The notes: a model not told the origin generated them from the sequence alone. DNA of 64,000 nucleotides from Aedes albopictus (GCF_035046485.1 NC_085137.1:452096980-452160979), one strand, 5' to 3'. Shown: positions 11,346 through 22,050, counted from the first letter of the stretch. Translations and numbers: made by a program.

Positions 11346-12412
11346 CTATAGATACTATAAGAGATTCTTCCGTCCTTCCAAAATTATAAAATACCTTTTT
11401 TACTCGCTTAGCGCTCCCGGAGCGCTAGCATAAGCTTAAATATCAGAAAGGAAGTTTTTATTTTGTGGGCGCTATTATATCGAAAAAAAGAGGTGAGAGG
11501 TGATATTCTTAAACCTAGAAAAGGGGAACAAAACATTCCGAATTCCCCATTCTATAAGAGAACTTTTTTTACACCAACGGGGGCGCTCAAACTAAAGAAA
11601 TTTTTTCCTTACATATTTGAGGGCACATACGTGCCAACTTGTCATATTTAGCCGTTCAGGACGCGTGCCGTTGTAAAAAGTACAACACTACCAAAAAACC
11701 TCGCTTGTCGTATGCAGCGCGGCGCAGTGCAGTTTCACCTGCTTGATGGCGCGCGTTCTGAAAGGTTAAGTGAAAATTAGAGCATTAGGCTGAAAAAAGC
11801 TCCAATTTGTCCAACTTTGGAGAGCTTCGCCCCTTTCCCAAATACGTAGGAGGCTTTCCAAGGAAGGGTTTTGGGGGATAAACCCCTCCCAGTACCTAAA
11901 TTCCATATATTAGGCGCCCTCCACTTTTTACTGAAAATACGCCTTTCCTGTACACGACCCTGGACAGGGAGCAAAACTTTCGAAAAAAATCACTTAATCG
12001 TTTTTTATCTACAGAAGGGCGAAAACAATTCCTAATTTTACTGAAAAGTTATTTTGTTATATGTGTTTCTTATTTTTGTGAGAGCGCTCATACTGGGAGT
12101 TGAAATAATATATTTTTATTACTTCAAGAGCTGGTTACTCAGTGAGTAACTTGGAGTAACCACGATGACACCACTGCTTGGCTGGTAATAAAATCACCAG
12201 AAAACCTTAATTGCAAGCACGAAAAACTGGAAGTTGCTAATTTTCATTGGGAAATCAAAAGATGTTTCGTGGGTTTGGTGGACTAGCTTCTAGAAGAATG
12301 TTCGATGCAAACATACCTTGACACCTTTCACCTATAGTAATGATCAAGTCCCATTCAGGAATGATTTAATGAGTTGGGCCATTTTACCCCATCTTGGCAT
12401 TTTGGGCTTTGT
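11346..12412. other. Unassigned DNA at right end of the 10-kb insertion
   Basis: No gene is seen. At 11777-11974 the minus strand has a 65-codon frame that reads partly like translated transposon debris (LGTGRGLSPKTLPWKASYVF), with flanking G- and C-rich runs. At 12130-12150 GAGCTGGTTACTCA recurs from 2903-2916, suggesting the two ends of the 10-kb insertion share sequence. The end contains CATTTTACCCCATCTTGGC, the complement of the GGGGTAAAAT motif at 2430. Confidence 0.35.
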
Positions 12413-12889
12413 TCCCCTATACTATCACCGCTACTGTTCCTCATCGTAATCGACGAGATCCTGGTTGGTGCGATTGACCGTGAACCAAATCGTGGATTGC
12501 TGTTGCAGCCCATTACCATGGAGCGCCTAAATGACTTCGAACTGGCTGATGACGTTGCTCTCCTAGTTCAACGGCGCTCGGATGTGCAGAGCAAGCTCGA
12601 CGATCTTGCCAATCGCTCCTCAGCGGCAGGTCTTACCATCAACGTCAACAAGACCAAATCGTTGGATGTAAACACGGTCAACCCTTCCAGCTTTACGGTA
12701 GCAGGGCAATCAGTGGAGAATATTGAAAGCTTACAATATCTTGGTAGCCAAATAACGGCCGATGGCGGCACCAAGGTCGACATAGGTGCACGGATCAAGA
12801 AGACGAGGGCTGCTTTTGCGAGTTTAAGAAATGTATGGAAAACAACCAGACCAGACGCATCAAAATCCGAATTTTTAACTCGAACTTGA
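12413..12889 (+). pseudogene. LINE family A RT, copy 1, fragment iii (LADD motif)
   Basis: Translation gives LSPLLFLIVIDEILVGAIDR, then EPNRGLLLQPITMERLNDFE, then LADDVALLVQRRSDVQSKLD, a good match to the RT palm. ADD is the catalytic pair of the YxDD box, with leucine in place of the usual Phe/Tyr. It continues through SSAAGLTINVNKTKSLDVNT and YLGSQITADGGTKVDIGARI to RNVWKTTRPDASKSEF. It directly continues fragment ii and is stopped by a MITE at 12895. The frame is open here, but the gene as a whole is broken. Confidence 0.9.
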
Positions 12890-12894
12890 AATCT

Positions 12895-13049
12895 CCCAGC
12901 CAACTCGAAGTCGCATATGATGTAGCATAGGATGCTAAAGTGGAGGCCATATGTGTGCATGCTTCCATTTAACCGCCTGTAAAGTGTACGCATATCGCCT
13001 CCACTTTTGCATCCTATTCAACATCATATGCGATCGTGTGTTGGCTGGG
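12895..13049. mobile_element. 155-bp hairpin MITE inside LINE RT
   Basis: Near-complete palindrome. The left end is CCCAGCCAAC followed by GTCGCATATGATGT and AAAGTGGAGGC. The complement of the right end is CCCAGCCAAC followed by ATCGCATATGATGT and AAAGTGGAGGC. Arms are ~55 bp with a short loop. The LINE reading is interrupted exactly here (AAATCT before, CTGTGCTGCTA after), compatible with a 2-bp CT duplication. The small frames across it on both strands (12951-13142, 12568-12993) are incidental. Confidence 0.9.
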
Positions 13050-13480
13050 CTGTGCTGCTACACGCCAGTGAAACCTGGTGTGTATCAGTGGAGAACACTC
13101 AACGGCTGCAGGTCTTCATCAATAGATGCCTGTGGTATATAATTAGTGCATGGTGGCCTCACAATTGGATCTCCATCGTCGATGTCATCATAAGCCGATA
13201 GCGACAGAAATTCGGAAGCGAAAGTGGAGGTGGGTCGGCCACACTACGCAGGGGCAGAAACGAAATCTGCAAACAAGCGTTAGACTAGAACCCAGCAGAG
13301 GCAGACCCAGAGGCTCATGGCGGCGCAACCTTAAGAACGAAATCAAGCAAGTCGACAGAAATTTGACCTGGCCACAGGTCAAGGCGATGGCTGGCAATCG
13401 CCCAGGATGGAAATCTTTCAATTCGCCCCCAAAACGACGATTCGACCGCTTGGGAGTGTTGTCGTCGTCGTGATGATGCT
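13050..13480 (+). pseudogene. LINE family A RT, copy 1, fragment iv (C-terminal)
   Basis: Reads LLHASETWCVSVENTQRLQV, FINRCLWYIISAWWPHNWIS, then, after a frameshift near 13175, KPIATEIRKRKWRWVGHTTQ and GRPRGSWRRNLKNEIKQVDR to AMAGNRPGWKSF. This is the C-terminal tail that follows the RT domain in such LINEs. The copy ends at GTTGTCGTCGTCGTGATGATG near 13480, probably the natural 3' end with a short simple-repeat tail. At least one frameshift makes it a pseudogene. Confidence 0.85.
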
Positions 13481-13785
13481 TCCCGAAAGCAATGTCAAAT
13501 TCGTTGGGGGTTTCAAAACATTGGAAAGAAATTCATTATTTTTACAGTCAAATTGAGATTTACGAGTAAATGAGTGTGATCCGAAGGTATAACTGTTTAT
13601 TCTGAGCATAACAGTATTTTTTTACGGTAGTGAAAACTAATTAGAAGTACGATATTTCTGGGTCTGAAAATCGTTCGGGCGAAGTGGATAGCAAATCTAA
13701 CCTAGAATATCGTACAATTCTAACCTCAACTCCTCACTTGCCAAAGCCGGATCTCATTTTATTGGACCAGTAATCTACTATGTTT
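13481..13785. other. Unassigned spacer 3' of LINE copy 1
   Basis: No gene, repeat or inverted structure recognised. Moderately AT-rich. It separates the LINE 3' end from the next degenerate repeat tract. Confidence 0.4.
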
Positions 13786-14462
13786 TTTTGAGAACTCCTC
13801 CGGCGATTTGTTTTTCAGAAACTCTTCCAGAGATTCTGTAAGAAATTTATCCAATGCTTCCTTTAGAATTTCTCACCTTCATGAATTTCTCCAAAAATAG
13901 TTCCTAGTATTCTATTAGGTTGATTTTTCAAGTTCCTTCTGAAACTCAATCAGGAAATACTTTAGAAATTCTACTCTACTTCTACTAGGGTTTTGCTAAA
14001 AAAAGTCATCGGAAATTTCTACAGGGATGCCTTTGGAAATTCTTTCAAAGATTTCTACATAAATTTTTCTTGTGGTTTGTTCATAAAATTTACCAGAGAT
14101 TTCCTTAAAAATTCGTTCAGGTATCTTTTTTTTCAGGAAATCCACCAGAGATTTTTTCAGGAATTGCACTAGAAATTCCAATTAGAAATCTCGCGTGAAT
14201 ACGTTCAGGAATTTCTTCAGTGAAATTCGTGCAGAAAATACCGCAGGAGTTCATCTTGATTCTTCCATGTATTTCCTCAGAAATTTATTCGGCATTTCGC
14301 TGACGGTTATCTATGAATTCCTTCAGGTATTTCTACATTTTTTTCAGAAATTCATTTACAGATTTCTGCAAGAAACCTTTCAGAAAATCCTCCAAGAGTT
14401 ATACTAGTCCTCAAATTTTTTTAGCAATTCCATCAAGGATTCCCGAGAAAGTTCCTAAAACA

Positions 14463-15194
14463 ATTAATTAAAACCGGCTACTGAGTCTTGAACTAACAAA
14501 CAATGTTAATTACTTGCTCAACGTTTCGACACGGGGTTAGTGTCTTCTTCAGGGGGAACTAGAATTTATTACATATACTAATTGGTCTGTTACATAATTT
14601 TGTCACGGTAACTTACACTAATTTGGTCGTTTTTGGTCTTATGTTTCGTCTAACTGTAACTGTTCTGTTTTTTGTTTGCTGGTACATGCTATAAAATTAT
14701 TGTCGTTATTATTTTTGTCTAGTTTCTAGTCTGTATGGATCAATTTTATCGAAACTAATTATCTTACACTTAGTTGGCTTGTAATATCTTCTAACGGACT
14801 ATTGGCAATGGCGCAATTTTGCTATTATCATCCCCTCAATTTTGTTTGAAAATTTGTTGGTAGCGAAAACTGCCCTATCTTAATAATTACGTTTCGTCTA
14901 CGGTATGGTCTTGTTTGGTATGGTATGGTATGGTATGGTATAGTATGGTATGATTTGGTTAGATTCTTAATGCTGTGCAGCACTGCTACATATATGGTAG
15001 GTACTTAGTCTATCAATGTCTGTTCGTTTGTTGATTGTGTGGTCTGTGTTTGTGATGTGGTACATTTCAAGGAATGGTGGTGTTATTGGTTTGTAGCTGT
15101 GGTCTATAATCTCTGTTCGGTCTAGGTTAAATCTATGGTTGTGTTGTATGAGTAGCCGGTTTTAATTAATTGTTGGAACCATACCCTCCAGCAG
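14463..15194. mobile_element. 0.73-kb insertion with 14-bp TSD and internal TIR-like blocks
   Basis: The degenerate tract is interrupted by unrelated sequence flanked by AAGTTCCTAAAACA at 14449-14462 and 15195-15208, a perfect 14-bp direct repeat. Near the left edge is TTAATTAAAACCGGCTACT and near the right edge its complement AGTAGCCGGTTTTAATTAA, followed by TGTTGGAACCATACCCTCC before the TSD. The long TSD suggests target-primed retroposition, while the inverted blocks suggest a DNA element. I cannot classify it. It contains a TATGG microsatellite and no coding frame. Confidence 0.7.
14915..14952 (+). repeat. (TATGG)n microsatellite
   Basis: Seven to eight near-perfect copies of TATGG, with one TAGTATGG interruption, within the 14463-15194 insertion. 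Confidence 0.85.
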
Positions 15195-15559
15195 AAGTTC
15201 CTAAAACATTTTCTCAAAGAAGGGTTCAAGAATTTATTCAGATATTTCTCCAGAGATTTTTTCGAAAGTACTTCCCAAGATTTCCACAGAGATAGTCCTG
15301 AAGAATTCTTCCGAAACTCCTGTCAGGATTACTTCTAAAATTCCGTTGAGGATACTTCTTCAGGGTTTTAAGGATTTCTTCAGGAATTTCATCAAGTTCA
15401 AGAAATTTTCATCAAGTTTCGTCTTAAGAATTTCCTTATAAAATCATGGAGATGCCTTTGGAAACTCCTGCAATGTTTTTTTCTTTTTTAAGACACGGAC
15501 ACGTTCAATGCTTCCAGTGAGCTCTTTGAAGGAAGCATTCCTGGATGAATGCCTAGGAT

Positions 15560-16700
15560 AATACCTAGGAGAATACCTTAAAAAACTCCTTTAGTAGCCC
15601 CTTAATTCTCAAGACAAAATAAATCGTAAAAGACTTCTGGAGTAACTACAAGGAAAATGCTTGAAAGGTTTCTGGAGAGATTCTTGCAAAATTCTGTACA
15701 GGAATTCAGAAGGAATCTCTTGAAAAATGTCTGCACAAATCGCAGACAAGGGCACTAGTGGAATTCATAGAGATTTTCCGAAGGAATTCTTGGAAGAACT
15801 CCCGGAGATACATCATGCAATTTTTAAAGGGGTTTGTACACAAAAAATCCTACCACCTACCAACTACCACCTGGAAAATTTCTGAAGCTTATCCTGCAAA
15901 AACAAAAAAAAAATGGAGAATTTTTATAGTAGAACCACTGAAAAAAATATTGAAAGGATCCTTGACATAATATCTAGACAACCTGCTGCAGGTGATCAGA
16001 GAAAAAAGCCTCGAAAAATGCTACGGAATAGGTTCTGCAGAAATTTCTGCTTGAATTGTTGAAAGAATCTGTACGAATCCCTAAAGCCCAAAGGAAGATC
16101 TGAATAAATGCGAAGCACAGCTTGGAGTAATATCTGGAAGGAACTATTGAAGGAACCCTTTAAGGAACTTTCAGAAGAACCTCTTGAGAATTTTTTTAGA
16201 GAAAATTCCAAATAAATGCTCGAGAAAATCCCTTAATAAATGCATGAAATTTCTGAAGGAACTTTTGCAAAAATTCAAGAAATGATGTATGAAAAAGTTT
16301 ATGAAGAAATCTTAATTTATCTAAAAAACCTCTAAATCTTTTTGATGAAAAAAAAAACTTCTGGAATTGTATAATATGAACAAACGTTTGAACGATTCCC
16401 TTGTGAAACCCCTAGAAGAATTCCCAGAAGCTTTTTTTTAATCATTAAAAGTTTCTGGAGAAATCCCAAAGAAAAAAAAATCTCACAATATTTCTGATGT
16501 TTGAAGAATCAAGTAGGAGCACAAAAAAAAATGTAGCAAGCATTGAAGGAATTTCTCATTGAATTCCAGGAGGGATATCTGAGAGAACCCGTTGACCAGT
16601 TAAAAGATGAAACTTTTGAGAAATTTATTGGAAAACTCCTGAAGAAGTTCCAAGGAAAAATCCTGAGGGATTTTTTTCTAAAAAATCACTCACTCACTCA
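15560..16700 (+). repeat. Degenerate ~15-bp repeat, purine orientation
   Basis: Purine-rich variants such as GAAGGAATTCTTGGAAGAAC and CTGGAGAAATCC recur, the mirror orientation of 13790-15480. Short frames (15758-15970, 16543-16770) pass through it but have no recognisable domain and follow the repeat period. Confidence 0.7.
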
Positions 16701-16734
16701 TAATTACCTACACATCAATTTTTTTGGAATGCTT

Positions 16735-16930
16735 CCAGCACAAAAACAAAGTCAGCAATATTTTTGCTGAGTTTCAGCACAAAGTTGCTGACCAACTGTT
16801 AAAATTGCTGAATGGTTCAACAAGTTGAAAAATAATTGATGATACTCAGTAAATTCGTATTCCTGAATGTAATAAGCGCAAAAAATAATCAGCAAAGTTG
16901 GCTAAATACCAGCAAATAAAATTTGCAGTG
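16735..16930. repeat. TTGCTGA/TCAGCAA motif array
   Basis: TCAGCAA or its complement TTGCTGA appears about eight times in 200 bp in both orientations: GTCAGCAATATTTTTGCTGAG, CAGCACAAAGTTGCTGAC, AATTGCTGAAT, CAGCAAAGTTGGC, CAGCAAATAAA. Such spaced short palindromes look like the body of a non-autonomous mobile element. It abuts the next array at a TACACACTTAGAAAAAATGA box. Confidence 0.65.
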
Positions 16931-16934
16931 TACA

Positions 16935-17240
16935 CACTTAGAAAAAATGACGGATTACGGTAAAATTTTACCGCAATCTCAACAGCTGAACGTACGGTAA
17001 AAAGTTCGGTGAATTTTCAAATCACCGAACGTACTGTGAATCTCAGAAAAATGCATCTGTCAAAATTACCGGAACGTTCGGTACTTTTTACAAATTTACC
17101 GTAAAAGTCGCAGAACTTTCGGTATGTTTGTTTACGAATGAACTGTCAATATCACTGAACGTACGGTAAATTTCACAAATGGTCCGTAAATATAACTGAC
17201 CGTATGGTAGTTTTTCACAAATTTACGGCGATTTTATGCG
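16935..17240. repeat. GAACGTACGGTAAA motif array
   Basis: The motif GAACGTACGGTAAA and near variants (CGAACGTACTGTGAA, GGAACGTTCGGTAC, GAACTTTCGGTATG, TGACCGTATGGTAG) occur about six to eight times, in both orientations, at 30-50-bp spacing, with TTTCACAAATTTAC linkers. The array begins with CACACTTAGAAAAAATGACG. It is followed by a tRNA-like block. It is probably the body of a mobile element; I do not know a name for it. Confidence 0.65.
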
Positions 17241-17261
17241 AGCACAAAAAAAGAACCTCTA

Positions 17262-17335
17262 GGTCGATCATGGGATTGAATACACGACCTTCTAATCAGG
17301 AACCACACATGCTGCCATTGTACAAGTGAGTCTTG
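17262..17335 (-). mobile_element. tRNA-like module (SINE-type head)
   Basis: On the minus strand a box-A-like TTGTACAATGGCAGC and a box-B-like GTATTCAATCCC lie ~40 bp apart, the spacing of internal Pol III promoter elements in tRNA genes. I cannot fold a clean cloverleaf, so this is not a functional tRNA gene. It adjoins the GAACGTACGGTAAA array. Similar modules sit next to TTGTTAT arrays at 45642-45720 and 52690-52766. Confidence 0.5.
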
Positions 17336-18250
17336 CTAGGAGAAGATGCGCAAATTCTAATAGAAGTGATGCTCAAAGCTGCCGGCGTGGCTGTCAAACT
17401 GTCAAACATAGATCTTCCAAAAATTTCAAAAAAAAAATGTTTTTTTTATTGGAATTGTTGCTTGAACTTCTACTCTTATAGTTTAGATTATGATCAAGAT
17501 CTATCTTTTTTAACCCAGATATACTTTTTGATGAAGAAGAACTTAGAGAAGGAAAATTCATGCCAAAAAGTCGATGGTAGAGGCTCTTAAAAAGCAACTG
17601 CAATACATAATATTTTAATTAGTTTCAAAACATAACTTTTTAATTTTTGATGGACCAAAAAAATATTCAACATCATTATTGTTTTTTCAATAATTTCAGC
17701 ATATGATTATAACTTTTGTTTCTATTTGTTTTATCAAATTCAGGGAGATTTCCAATTTTTTGAATTTTGTTTATTCTCTTCGTTATGGGGTGTTTTGGTT
17801 GTTTCAGCTTGGTTGAACATGATTTGAGGTCAACTCAAAGTTCAACAGGTTAAAAAACACTTGACGAAGAGAACAAAATTGCCGAAAATACATTAGTTCC
17901 CATATCTACCGTGATTAGATTGAAGGGTTATTTGAATTTCGGATTTCATATAAATAACAACAGTATGGTTTGTCTTGTTTTAATGTTTTATTCAGTGACT
18001 TCCATTCACTCTTATTCACACGCAAACTATTTTTTTTTTGTTATTTAGAAAATGGAATAAGTTAGTATTTTTTTTGCTTAACTATTAAGATTATCCTTAT
18101 ACAATGAAAAGCTTAGCATAAAGTTGATGTGTTAATTTAATGTTAGTTGAATGAATAATAAAAAAGTGTTTTTTAAAGAGTAAAAATTTAGAAAAATTGA
18201 AAAACCTAACGCCGAAAAAAATGGGTACCTGAAACATTACACTCTAAATC
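17336..18250. other. Left edge of the transposon-poor block
   Basis: No transposon ends, no degenerate repeat and no recognised gene. An 85-codon frame at 17333-17590 (with a non-ATG start) has no domain I know. Sequence is AT-rich with long T and A runs. From here to about 31.1 kb the window lacks the inverted-repeat elements that fill the flanks. Confidence 0.35.
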
Positions 18251-20080
18251 AAACCTAGCCTACTTGAAAGAAAGATTCAAAATTAACCTGATTTGACGCC
18301 TTTTCTTCTTCTGCTTCTTCTGGAAATTTTTCGCGGAACCAAAACAAACATAACAAAAACGAGATGCTGATCTGAACGGATTCATAACAAGAAAAGAAAA
18401 ACATTAACAAAGCTAACAAAACCTTTCGGTAACGATCGGGTTTTTTTTTAATTTTATGTACGGGTAACGAACGGGGTTGTCGTGTAACAAACTTTTCATA
18501 ATATAAACATAACCTTAACAGCGCGCGCGGTTTTTTCTACTGTGATTTGGTATTTTTACCGGAACGTAACTATATGGAATGGTTACGAAAACAACGAGAA
18601 GTCACCTTGCAAGGGATGACTTCTCCACTCACTCTTACTGTCAGAAAAAAGTCACATCGGAATGTGTTGGGGTGTCTTTGTGGGGAGGGGCGTGAATAAA
18701 ACATTCTGTAACACTTAGGAAAACTAGTTAACAAGTCGCGCGGTTCGATCCTAAAAACTAGATAACAAATAAAGCAATAACAAGTGTAACAACCTGAATC
18801 AACAGACAACAATTTGTGGTGGTGGTGGTGGGGAGTGTTGGGAATGATAGTGGATGGGTGGGTAACAGTGACAAATGCGTCTTGGCTTGTGTTCCTACTT
18901 TTTCTCAGTCTGAAGCTCTTCCACGGGAAGATGGTTGCGAAATTGCAAAAGTTTTGCAATTGCAGTTTTTTTTTCTTACTTTTTTTTCGTTTGAACTTGT
19001 GATTCGTTTGTTGTGGGTTGGTGTGGTAAAGTGAAAGTTTTATCGGGTCTTGTGGTTCGAGGGCATGCGATAGATCTTGGCTTAATCTCATCTGACGGTG
19101 GATTTTCGCTCCAGCTTGAAGCGTTTGCAATTTGTGATTGGTGTTTTTTTTGTTTTCTTTTTGCTGACGAAGTGGTTTCTGTGGTACGGTTTCAGTTCGC
19201 CTTCGCCGGAGAAATTTAGAAGCTTAACTAAAATTATTGTCGAAGTCACGCAAGGCGAAATTGGTTGAAGTTTTTTACGTATAGAAGGTGCAGCAGAAAT
19301 TCAACACAGTTTTTTAACCTAAACTAAGCACAAACACACAAAAGTAATAAAATAAATAGAAGACAGCAATGCTTGCTCACTGACAGCTCTCGCAATAACA
19401 GATTAGAGTGAAACTTAACTAAAACTTTAACAGAAACTTAAACAGATGTACGAACGGAACAATAATGGGAATTTAGAAAAACCAAACATGCCAAAAAGGA
19501 CAATCAATAACAAAACGGAAACACAACAGTTTGACATCGTACTAGGCGTTAACGTAAACAAGCAACGACGCTTAGGTACATGTCAAAATGTCAACAATAA
19601 TCAGTAAATCGTGCAAACAAACACAACAAATATCGTGCAGTACTCAACCAACATCGCAGCATCCCGCAAGATGGCGACGAAGATTGCGTAACGCTTAGGC
19701 ATAGTAACGCGGTGACTCCAACAATGAACATCGAAAACAGACAAGATGTAACGGGAACAATAACGGTAAACTTAACGGGACACTGTGACACCACATGACA
19801 ACGTTACAGATTCCAAGGTCGGAGCTGTCAAAACCGTCATTCGTCAGTCGTTGGAATCCGGAGCGAATTCCACCAAGCGGCGAAGGTGTTTTGAAATTTG
19901 GTCAACAAACAACAAACGCGTCCGAGCTGGATCCGTTGGTTGTGGTTCTCAGTGATAACGGGGGTAACAGGGTAACAGGGCAATGGGCAAACAAAACAAA
20001 AACAAGTCAAAGTGCGGTAACGAACGGTGTCGGTGGGGGTAACAAATAACAGGCGATAACAGTGTAACAAACGCTTGAGC
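18250..20080 (+). other. TAAC-motif-rich stretch
   Basis: TAACA or TAACG occurs roughly forty times on the + strand in 1.8 kb, for example CGGTAACGATCGGG near 18428, GGGTAACGAACGGGG near 18463, AATAACAAGTGTAACAAC near 18775, and GGTAACAGGGTAACAGGGC near 19965. The complement GTTA is much rarer. No coding frame with an ATG and a domain is seen. It could be transcribed non-coding DNA with a sequence-composition bias, or a decayed TAAC tandem repeat. Confidence 0.5.
18816..18833 (+). repeat. (GGT)n microsatellite
   Basis: Short run of GGTGGTGGTGGTGG, giving poly-His or poly-Trp/Val readings in the frames that cross it. It explains the HHHHH tract in the long minus-strand frame at 18570-19130. 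Confidence 0.8.
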
Positions 20081-20099
20081 TGTCAGTTTGGAGCGCCGA

Positions 20100-21500
20100 A
20101 GCGTTAGTTCCGCAGCGTGCATTGCGATCTAAGGTAAATTGAAAAGGTATACAATAGAAGAATTATAGGTAAAGGGGAAAGGCACTCATAAAACGCTTAC
20201 ATCTAGGGTGAAAGTGAAAAGTGAAATTCTTAACCTAGTGAAACGATAGGTGAATAATTTCTTAACAGCTAAATTTGAAAGCCAAACCACACGAGAAAAC
20301 AAGATAAAACATACTCCGACAAACGGCGAAATAACGCTGACGCTCGTACCATCCACAAACCACTCGCCGTAATGAATTGGAAAAAGATGAAATATTTATG
20401 GTTGGAAATTGAAAAATGTCGTGAAGTTGCCGCAGTGAACCGCTTCCGAGCAAAACACGTTTGTCCCAATCGATTCGTTCGCTCGTTCGTTCGTTTTTCT
20501 TCCCGCAGCTCTCGGTTGCTGCGCTCGCTGGCCTGCCCAATCCAGGAGTCAGGAAATCGAGCCATGAAAAATGGGATTCCGTTGTTCGATTTCGGAGCTT
20601 CCTCCTGGAATAATGGGCCGCATGCATTGCTGCAATTCTGCTTTGCCGGAATCAGACCGAGAGCAAGGGAGGAAAAAGTGCTGCCTCAGCTAAGTTCCAC
20701 TAAACGACGACAACCGGGACCGGGAGCTGGGACCCGGTTCGACTCCGACAACGTATACGGTGCGAGCAGTAAATTGAACTGTTGCTGACATTTCACGTAT
20801 TCCTCTGGCTGGGGCATCGGATGGCCCACACCATTGCAATGCATTGTGGGATCTTTTGTGCCAGGCGATGCTTCTTTCTTCTCGCTCGGCGTTTTGCGGA
20901 AGAGAATGGGACAATCACAATCGAAAACGATTACGAAGCAGGTTTTTTTTCCTAGCAGAATCGCAGAATCGCAAAAATCCGTAGTGTCGGAACAGACCAA
21001 GCCTTTTGTTCGACGACGATTGATCTATCACCTTGGAGTTCTGGAACTCTCCGCTTACGACACCGCAAAAATTAGACCATTTAGCGCTTTTGGGCTTTGG
21101 CTACCACACCTGCGATATCTGTTTCGGCGTTAATGGCTGCCGCTTGCCGTAGTCCGCAACCGCGCCGGATCCAGGGGCAGAGCGTTCCAATGCTGTCCCG
21201 TTGAAGCCTTGGTGCGATGCAGATTTCCACGGCGCGAAATTCTGAGCAACTGGAAGTCGATGACCACGACGGCGGTGCTGGAAGCCGGTTAAGCCGTTAG
21301 TAGGCGATGAGGCCCCTCGGTTCGCCCGAATCGCAGTAGACTGTGGCCTGTTGTTGGTAGTCAGGGCAGGAGCCAGGGGATTCCCCAGAGGAGCTCGGGT
21401 TGCTTCGATGATATCGCTGCTTCTTCCTGGAACGAAATGGATCAAGCCGAAATGCACGCGCGTTAGTTTAAGTAGGTCTTTGGCACCGAAATGGGGGGAA
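20100..21500. other. GC-richer island, candidate non-coding exon or promoter
   Basis: Base composition rises clearly above the flanks. Overlapping short frames exist on both strands (for example 20372-20788 + and 21101-21457 -), but none shows a known domain and they are about equally good on both strands, so I do not call a gene. Features include CGTTCGCTCGTTCGTTCG near 20475 and a GGGACCGGGAGCTGGGACC block near 20718. Such islands in mosquito DNA often mark exons or promoters; that is an inference. Confidence 0.35.
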
Positions 21501-22050
21501 AGGGCGGGGATCGGTGTTAATTTGAGGTTAGGTTAGCGTGGTGCATCAGTGTTAGTGATAGTTCGGAAGCGAGAAAATTTTGAGCATTTCGTTCCATTTT
21601 TTCTCTTTTTAGTTTGGTTAGTAGGGAAAATATTTTATGAAGACCTAGCGGAATGTGTTCCTGACATCTGTTTAAATTGAGGTTATACTTCATTTTTCCT
21701 GACGTTTCATGCATTGTGTAAAATTGACTTTAGCGGGGATGTGCATCAACTGAGCGGGACCAGGTGCGGCGGGTAAAATCAATTTTAAACAATAGCTGTC
21801 GCTTCGTGTGAGCGTTTGTTTTCGTTTTCATCATCTTTTTTTCGTTGGAAATGTTTGTAAAACGTTTGATTCTGATTTATGGGTTTCATTCAAGAAACTC
21901 ATCGCAAAATTGTGAAGCCTTGTTGTGTGTGTGTGAGTGTAGTCCGGTCATCCCTCTTCTAACCCTCGAGATGGCAACGGATTGTAGTTGTAGTAGCCGA
22001 ATGGGTGGGTGGTAGTTGCTGCAGTTGTATTGTTTAAAGTTTTTGAGTGT
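21501..22050. other. Unassigned spacer
   Basis: No gene, repeat or transposon terminus recognised. It falls between the GC-richer island and the CAGTGTTGCCAG region. A GTGTGTGTGTGAGTG run lies near 21928. Confidence 0.3.

Larger units (their letters stand above)
2420..12416. mobile_element. ~10-kb composite insertion splitting LINE copy 1
   Basis: The LINE frame stops after GVRQGC at 2419 and resumes with the immediately following residues (LSPLLFLIVIDE) near 12416. TA is present on both sides, consistent with a TA target duplication. The left edge reads GGGTCAAGTGGGGTAAAATA. The complement of the right edge reads GGGGAACAAAGCC followed by ATGGGGTAAAATGGCC, so the ends are only partly similar. 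Inside lie a small MITE, degenerate repeat tracts, the 4391-8361 foldback element and two more MITEs. It may be one large element or several nested insertions. Confidence 0.6.
13790..15480 (+). repeat. Degenerate ~15-bp repeat, pyrimidine orientation (interrupted)
   Basis: Variants of TTTCTCCAGAGATTTCTTCAG dominate 13790-14450 and resume at 15195-15480. In between, 14463-15194 is an inserted element. Pyrimidine-rich strand on +. The polarity flips near 15510, where GAATGCTTCC and GGAAGCATTC form a short hairpin; beyond it the tract is purine-rich. Confidence 0.7.

Noticed and set aside
18570..19130. 186-codon open frame on the minus strand
   Set aside because: It begins at TTG with no nearby ATG, is low-complexity in places (Lys run, His run from a GGT microsatellite) and shows no domain. 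It lies in a TAAC-rich stretch. I treat it as chance.
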